DNA from: Pseudomonadota bacterium
GTDB lineage: Bacteria; Pseudomonadota; Gammaproteobacteria; Burkholderiales; Rhodocyclaceae
Assembly: GCA_023459095.1 (NCBI GenBank)
Contig: JAEWVQ010000057.1
Location: 1-9,976, forward strand
Reading direction: 5' to 3'
DNA: 9,976 bases
The notes below the pieces were generated by a model, which did no database searches, was not told where the DNA came from, and was given only the letters and a program-made list of their open reading frames with translations. The translations under genes and the position numbers were made by a program. Of the stretch, positions 6,339 to 9,976 are shown piece after piece. How positions within the stretch are numbered: the stretch's first letter is position 1; each line of letters begins with the position of its first letter.

Positions 6339-6800
6339 TCAGCGGCGCTCGAGCGACTGCCTGAGCCAGGCGGCGAAGTCCTTGCCGCCGGCGGCCGGCG
6401 GCACCGCGGCCTCGGCGATGAATTCGCCGCTCTCCATGACGTGCAGGGTGCGCACGTTGCCGGGCGCCACTCCCAGCACCAGCACCTTGTCGCCGACCTC
6501 GACCAGCACCACGCGCTCGCGCGGCCCGATCGAGGCCGCGCCCAGCACCTTCAGCGTGCCGCCGCCGCGATTCACCGACAGGCGCTTGACCGCCCACAGG
6601 CCGGCGAACAGCAGGCCGATGACCACGGCGAGGCCGAACAGCATCTGTCCGAGATTGCCGACGAAGTCGGGGGCGGGCGCCGCCGGGGTGGCAGGCGTCG
6701 ATGCGGGCGGTACGGATTCGGCCGCGCGCGCGGGCAGGGCGAGCAGCGTCAGGGTGGCGGTGCTCAGCAGCGAATGGAAACGGGACTGCAAGGTGGGCAT
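6339..6800 (-). CDS. fliO: Flagellar biosynthetic protein FliO
   Basis: FliO helps FliP oligomerise during assembly of the export gate. The 153-residue protein has a likely cleavable or N-terminal hydrophobic segment (residues 8-26, ending PARA), a Pro/Ala-rich linker (30-45), a transmembrane helix at about 50-71 (LGQMLFGLAVVIGLLFAGLW), and a cytoplasmic domain. That domain carries the family block SIGPRERVVLVEVGDKVLVLG (90-110) and ends in an FAAWL-containing helix. FliO is the most variable member of this set, so the call rests on this block and on its place between fliN and fliP. No good ribosome site is seen before the ATG at 6800, and the 76-base gap to fliN holds no recognisable signal. 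It nearly abuts fliP. Confidence 0.93.
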   Translation of the reverse strand: MPTLQSRFHSLLSTATLTLLALPARAAESVPPASTPATPAAPAPDFVGNLGQMLFGLAVVIGLLFAGLWAVKRLSVNRGGGTLKVLGAASIGPRERVVLVEVGDKVLVLGVAPGNVRTLHVMESGEFIAEAAVPPAAGGKDFAAWLRQSLERR

Positions 6801-6876
6801 GCGGTGGGCGATGGCTGGTGGTGTGTGGAAGCGCCGAGCGGGCGAGGCGGTGGGTCGGCCGCGCCCAGCGTCGCGC

Positions 6877-7359
6877 TCAGTGGCGGATTTTCCGCATGCG
6901 CTCGGCGGGGGTGATGATGTCGGTGAGGCGGATGCCGAACTTGTCGTTCACCACCACGACTTCGCCCTGTGCGATCAGCGTGCCGTTGACCAGCACGTCC
7001 ATCGGCTCGCCGGCGAGGCCGTCGAGTTCGACCACCGAGCCGTGGGCGAGCTGCAGCAGGTTGCGGATGGTGAGCTTGGTGCGGCCCAGTTCGACGGTGA
7101 GCTGGACCGGAATGTCCAGGATCATGTCGAAATCGTTGAGCGTGCCGGACTTCGCGGAAGCGTTGCCGAAGTCCTCGAACAGCTGGCTCGCGGGGCGCGC
7201 CTGGTAGGGCGACTCCGTGCTCGCCGCGGCGGCGGCGAGGTCGGCGGCGACCTGGGCGGCTTCGGCGTCGAGGCCGCCGTCGGCGGCGGCCTGCTCCTGC
7301 ATGGCCGCGGCCCAGTCGTCCTCGGTGATCTGGTTGTCGTCGAATTCGTTGTCAGCCAT
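6877..7359 (-). CDS. fliN: Flagellar motor switch protein FliN
   Basis: FliN forms the lower ring of the cytoplasmic C-ring and helps dock export cargo. The 160-residue protein has two parts. The C-terminal SpoA domain (about 78-155) shows the family blocks ILDIPVQLTVELGRT, LLQLAHGSVVELDGLAGEP and VNGTLIAQGEVVVVNDKFGIR. The N-terminal 70 residues are acidic and Ala-rich (MADNEFDDNQITEDDWAAAM, then a DAEAAQVAADLAAAAAS stretch), a low-complexity extension longer than that of E. coli FliN (137 residues) but common in other proteobacteria. The start is supported by GGGAG upstream and overlaps the end of fliM by 8 bases (ATGGCTGA), so the two subunits are probably translationally coupled. It precedes fliO in the operon. 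Confidence 0.97.
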   Translation of the reverse strand: MADNEFDDNQITEDDWAAAMQEQAAADGGLDAEAAQVAADLAAAAASTESPYQARPASQLFEDFGNASAKSGTLNDFDMILDIPVQLTVELGRTKLTIRNLLQLAHGSVVELDGLAGEPMDVLVNGTLIAQGEVVVVNDKFGIRLTDIITPAERMRKIRH

Positions 7360-8362
7360 TGTGGGCTCCCGGGGGCAGGGGGGCTTCGGGCTCGTCGGCG
7401 ACCACGAAGCGCTCCACCTTGAGTGCGTATTGTCCGTTCTGCGTGCCGTAGCGGCACTCGATCACCGGCACGCCATCGACCTCGGCCTGCAGCAGTTCCG
7501 GTACGTTGATCGGGATCACGTCGCCGACCCGCATGTTGACGATGTCGCGCAGCGTCACCCGGGCGGTGCCCAGGTTGACGTTCATCTCGACGTCGGCGGT
7601 CTGCAACTGGCGCGACAGCAGCTTGATCCAGCGATTGTCCTGGGTCAGATGATCGCTCTGCATGGTCGAGTAGAGCAGATCGCGGATCGGCTCGACCATG
7701 GAGTAGGGAAAGCAGATGTGCATTTCCGCCTGCACGCCGCCCAGTTCGAGCGAGAACGTGGTCGCGACCACGATCTCCGAGGGCGTGGCGATGTTGGCGA
7801 ACTGCGAGTTCATTTCCGAGCGGACGTACTCCATCTCGATCTTGAACACCGGCGCCCAGGCCTTGCCGTATTCGGCGAACACCACGTCGAGCATGCCCTG
7901 GATGATGCGCTGCTCGGTGGGGGTGAAGTCGCGGCCCTCGACCCGGGTGTGGAAGCGGCCGTCGCTGCCGAACATGTTGTCGACGACGAGGAACACCAGG
8001 TTGGGGTCGAACACCACCAGCCCGGTGCCGCGCAGGGGCTTGGCGAGGACCAGGTTGAGGTTGGTCGGCACCACCAGGTTGCGCACGAACTCGGCGTACT
8101 TCTGCACCCGGATCGGCCCCACCGAGACCTCGGCGTTGCGGTGCATGTAGTTGAACAGGCCGATGCGCAGGTAGCGAGCGAAGCGCTCGTTGATCAGCTC
8201 CATGGTGGGCATGCGCCCACGCACGATGCGTTCCTGGGTGGCGAGGTTGTACGGCCTTACCCCGCTCTCGTCGGTCTCTTCGACACTGGGCTCGTCGGAC
8301 TCCCCGGCCACGCCCCGGAGCAGGGCATCGACCTCTTCCTGGGAGAGAAAGTCCGCGGACAT
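7352..8362 (-). CDS. fliM: Flagellar motor switch protein FliM
   Basis: FliM is the middle subunit of the switch complex and the target of phosphorylated CheY. The 336-residue length is typical. The N terminus LSQEEVDALLRGV (6-18) is the conserved CheY-binding helix. The middle domain (about 45-230) includes QERIVRGRMPTMELINERFA, FDPNLVFLVVDNMFGSDGR and FTPTEQRIIQGMLD. The C-terminal SpoA domain (about 245-325) shows VEMNVNLGTARVTLRDIVN and KVERFVV. The start at 8362 is chosen because it begins at the conserved helix; the longer frame to 8494 overlaps fliL by over 100 bases with Ser/Arg-rich shadow sequence. It starts 13 bases after fliL and overlaps fliN by 8 bases. Confidence 0.97.
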   Translation of the reverse strand: MSADFLSQEEVDALLRGVAGESDEPSVEETDESGVRPYNLATQERIVRGRMPTMELINERFARYLRIGLFNYMHRNAEVSVGPIRVQKYAEFVRNLVVPTNLNLVLAKPLRGTGLVVFDPNLVFLVVDNMFGSDGRFHTRVEGRDFTPTEQRIIQGMLDVVFAEYGKAWAPVFKIEMEYVRSEMNSQFANIATPSEIVVATTFSLELGGVQAEMHICFPYSMVEPIRDLLYSTMQSDHLTQDNRWIKLLSRQLQTADVEMNVNLGTARVTLRDIVNMRVGDVIPINVPELLQAEVDGVPVIECRYGTQNGQYALKVERFVVADEPEAPLPPGAHNG

Positions 8363-8375
8363 GGCCAGGCTTCCG

Positions 8376-8954
8376 TTACTGGATGATGAAGGAGTTGAAC
8401 AGCACCGCCTGCACCGGACCGAGCGGCGCGCTGCGGCTGCCGTTGCGCGGCGCAGGGAAGCCGAGCGCTTCGTTGGACTGGTCGAGGATCTCACCGGCCA
8501 GGGCTTCGCGGCCTTCCGGGGTGGACAGCTCGGAGGGCAGCTTGCTCGACAGCAGCAGGTTGATGCGGTGGCGGATCTCCGGGGTGAAGCCCTTCAGGCG
8601 TTCGGCGGTCTTCTCGTCGGCCACGCGCAGCACGATCACCGCCTGCAGGTAGTGGTCGCCTTCGTCGCGGCGCAGATTGACCGTGAACGGGTCGAGGGTG
8701 GCGAAGGCCGGCGGCTTGTTGAGGTCGATCGGCGCGTAGGCCGGGGCGGGCGTGGCGGCCGGTGCCGCGGCCGGGGCGGCGGCTTCGGGACTGCTGTTGC
8801 CCTTGGACTTGAGCAGGATCAGCGCGCCGATCACGCCGCCGACCGCAAGCAGCAGCACGAGCAGCACGATGACGATGACGAGCAAGACCTTGCCGCCCTT
8901 GCGCGGGGCGGGGGCGTCGGTTGCAACTTCCGGCTTGGCGGGGGCTTTCGCCAT
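8376..8954 (-). CDS. fliL: Flagellar basal body-associated protein FliL
   Basis: FliL surrounds the stator at the basal body and supports torque and motility. The 192-residue protein has a short cytoplasmic Lys/Pro-rich N terminus, one transmembrane helix at about 23-48 (VLLVIVIVLLVLLLAVGGVI), an Ala/Pro-rich periplasmic linker (57-75), and the conserved periplasmic domain. Family blocks are FATLDPFTVNLRRDEGDHYL (84-103), LRVADEKTAERLKGFTPEIR (109-128) and the C-terminal VLFNSFIIQ. The start follows a strong AAGGAGAG ribosome site. It is encoded first after the 93-base fliK-fliL gap, which carries a terminator-like hairpin and a promoter-like pair, and it lies 13 bases before fliM. An Ala/Pro-rich linker is usual in GC-rich genomes. 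Confidence 0.95.
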   Translation of the reverse strand: MAKAPAKPEVATDAPAPRKGGKVLLVIVIVLLVLLLAVGGVIGALILLKSKGNSSPEAAAPAAAPAATPAPAYAPIDLNKPPAFATLDPFTVNLRRDEGDHYLQAVIVLRVADEKTAERLKGFTPEIRHRINLLLSSKLPSELSTPEGREALAGEILDQSNEALGFPAPRNGSRSAPLGPVQAVLFNSFIIQ

Positions 8955-8979
8955 GAAACTCTCCTTTTCCTACGCTGCG

Positions 8980-9007
8980 ATTATGGCCGATCGTCCGGCA
9001 ACCCCAA
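8980..9007 (-). promoter_or_regulatory. Candidate sigma-70-like promoter for fliLMNOPQR
   Basis: On the minus strand TTGGGG (9002-9007) is followed after 16 bases by CATAAT (8980-8985), five of six matches to the -10 consensus. It lies 26 bases before the fliL ATG and downstream of a terminator-like hairpin. No sigma-54 (GG-N10-GC) or sigma-28 (TAAA...GCCGATAA) match was found in the gap. The -35 is weak, so this is tentative. Confidence 0.3.
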
Positions 9008-9013
9008 GCGCGG

Positions 9014-9035
9014 AAAAGTGGGGCAGAGTCGCCCC
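9014..9035 (-). terminator. Terminator-like hairpin after fliK
   Basis: On the minus strand GGGGC (9035-9031) pairs with GCCCC (9024-9020) around a 6-base loop, followed by AC then TTTT (9017-9014). This sits 12 bases after the fliK stop. The 5-bp stem and 4-base T run are short for a strong intrinsic terminator, so attenuation of read-through from fliK into fliL is the likely limit of its effect. Confidence 0.4.
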
Positions 9036-9047
9036 AATTCATGCACT

Positions 9048-9976
9048 TCAGGCGAAGGTGTCGACCATCCCTTCGGATTGGCGGATCCAGCGCTGGGCCG
9101 GTGCCGCCTCGCCGCCGTCGCTGTCGGCGTCGCCGAAGCCGTTGCCGCCCCGGCCACTGCCGCGGCGCGCGGCCTCCTCCTGCGCCGCCTGCTGTTCGCC
9201 CGAGGTGCTCACGTCGGCCTGGCCGAGGCTGATCCCGGACTGAGCGAGGATCTCGCGCAGTTTCGGCATCGCCTGCTCCAGCGCGTCGCGCGCGGCCTGG
9301 CTGGCGGCCACGAACTGCGCGGTGGTCTGATCGCCGTTGAGGCTGATCGTGATCTCGAGCTTGCCCAGGCTGGGCGGCGTCAGCACCAACTCGGCCTTGC
9401 TCTCGGCGCGCCCCACCATCCACATCACCCGGTTGCCGACCTCGTCGGCCCAGGCCTGCTGGCCCGCCGGCGTCGTCACCGGCAGTTGCGGCACCGCAGG
9501 CTGCGTGGTGTGGTGGCGCAGTCCGGGGAGCGTCGCCGCGCCGGGCAGGGCGCCGCTCGCCTCCACCGACAGTGCGGGCTGCGCGCTGGCCGGGCGGTTG
9601 GCGTAGGCGCTGGCCGGTTCGGCGGCGACCTGGAAGCGCGCGGTGGTCTGCGCGCCGGCCGCCTCCGAGGTGTCCGCGATCAGGGCGAGGGGCGAATTCT
9701 GAAGCGATTTCGCCAGGGTGTCATCCGTCATGTCGGCGGCGGTGCCGGTGAGGCTGTCGCTGGTCAGTGTTGGATCGATAGTGGTGCCGGTGAGGTCTTC
9801 GCCGGTCGTGTTAGCGGTCGCCGCCGGGTCGCCGGCAGGAACGGCGGCAGTTTTCTGCAGCAGGGCGGCAATCGTTGCCGGCAGACCGGCGAGCGGGTTG
9901 TCGCCGGGCGTTGCCGGCGGTGGCTCGGCTGGCGCCGCGGCGGCGGTTTCGGACGCCCCCGCGGCATCGGTTGCCG
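9048..9976 (-). CDS. fliK: Flagellar hook-length control protein FliK, C-terminal part (5' end outside window)
   Basis: FliK is the exported ruler that sets hook length and switches export specificity from hook to filament proteins. The minus-strand frame is open to the window end, so the gene starts outside; 308 complete codons are visible and the ATG at 9731 is internal. The first 170 or so visible residues are Ala/Thr/Pro-rich low complexity, as expected of the FliK ruler region, with a NPLAGLPATIAALLQ segment. The conserved C-terminal domain follows: QQAWADEVGNRVMWMVGRAE, ELVLTPPSLGKLEITISL (the core motif), then LEQAMPKLREILAQSGISLG. A charged, Gly/Gln-rich tail ends the protein, which is common. 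The hairpin and promoter-like pair downstream suggest fliK is at least partly uncoupled from fliL. Confidence 0.95.
   Translation of the reverse strand, partial: ATDAAGASETAAAAPAEPPPATPGDNPLAGLPATIAALLQKTAAVPAGDPAATANTTGEDLTGTTIDPTLTSDSLTGTAADMTDDTLAKSLQNSPLALIADTSEAAGAQTTARFQVAAEPASAYANRPASAQPALSVEASGALPGAATLPGLRHHTTQPAVPQLPVTTPAGQQAWADEVGNRVMWMVGRAESKAELVLTPPSLGKLEITISLNGDQTTAQFVAASQAARDALEQAMPKLREILAQSGISLGQADVSTSGEQQAAQEEAARRGSGRGGNGFGDADSDGGEAAPAQRWIRQSEGMVDTFA

Noticed and set aside
4429..7422. A 997-codon open frame on the + strand, antisense to fliR, fliQ, fliP, fliO and most of fliN.
   Set aside because: Its product is a His/Asp/Glu/Arg/Gln-rich low-complexity string with no domain, typical of the antisense frame of GC-rich genes, and it opposes five well-supported flagellar genes.
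7217..8386. A 389-codon + strand frame antisense to fliM.
   Set aside because: Same His/Val/Asp-rich antisense composition; fliM on the other strand is certain.
8955..9047. Sigma-54 or sigma-28 promoter before fliL.
   Set aside because: No GG-N10-GC spacing and no GCCGATAA-like -10 with a TAAA partner was found; only a weak sigma-70-like pair.

Overview
The window is about 10 kb of GC-rich bacterial chromosome that reads as a flagellar locus of a betaproteobacterium. The flagellar proteins and the fliKLMNOPQR order fit that class. A Rhodocyclales member (Thauera/Azoarcus type) is my best guess from the look of the proteins, not from any search. I see no mobile element, tRNA, rRNA or CRISPR array.

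Layout. Positions 1-2755 on the + strand hold the end of flgK (cut by the window start), flgL, and a small predicted lipoprotein that begins on the base after the flgL stop. Positions 2793-4299 on the - strand hold a three-gene cassette. In transcription order it is an ArsR-type repressor fused to a rhodanese domain, an exported single-cysteine protein that looks thioredoxin-like, and a cytoplasmic DsrE-family protein. Positions 4483-9976, also on the - strand, hold fliK (cut by the window end), fliL, fliM, fliN, fliO, fliP, fliQ and fliR in that transcription order.

How the genes work together. FliK controls hook length. FliM and FliN form the switch/C-ring, and FliL supports the stator. FliO, FliP, FliQ and FliR build the membrane core of the flagellar type III export apparatus. 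FlgK and FlgL, exported through that apparatus, form the hook-filament junction. The middle cassette has no obvious motility role. Its three products point to persulfide (sulfane sulfur) sensing and trafficking, with the ArsR-rhodanese protein as the probable autoregulator from an AT-rich promoter with a small dyad.

Control signals are modest. There is a hairpin with a short T run and a promoter-like pair between fliK and fliL, a strong GC hairpin between the convergent lipoprotein and dsrE-like genes, and a C-rich, G-poor tract after fliR that could serve Rho. The flagellar genes are ordinary members of their families. The parts most worth a second look are the sulfur cassette, in particular the cysteine-free DNA-binding domain of its regulator and the unrecognised exported protein, and the lipoprotein after flgL.
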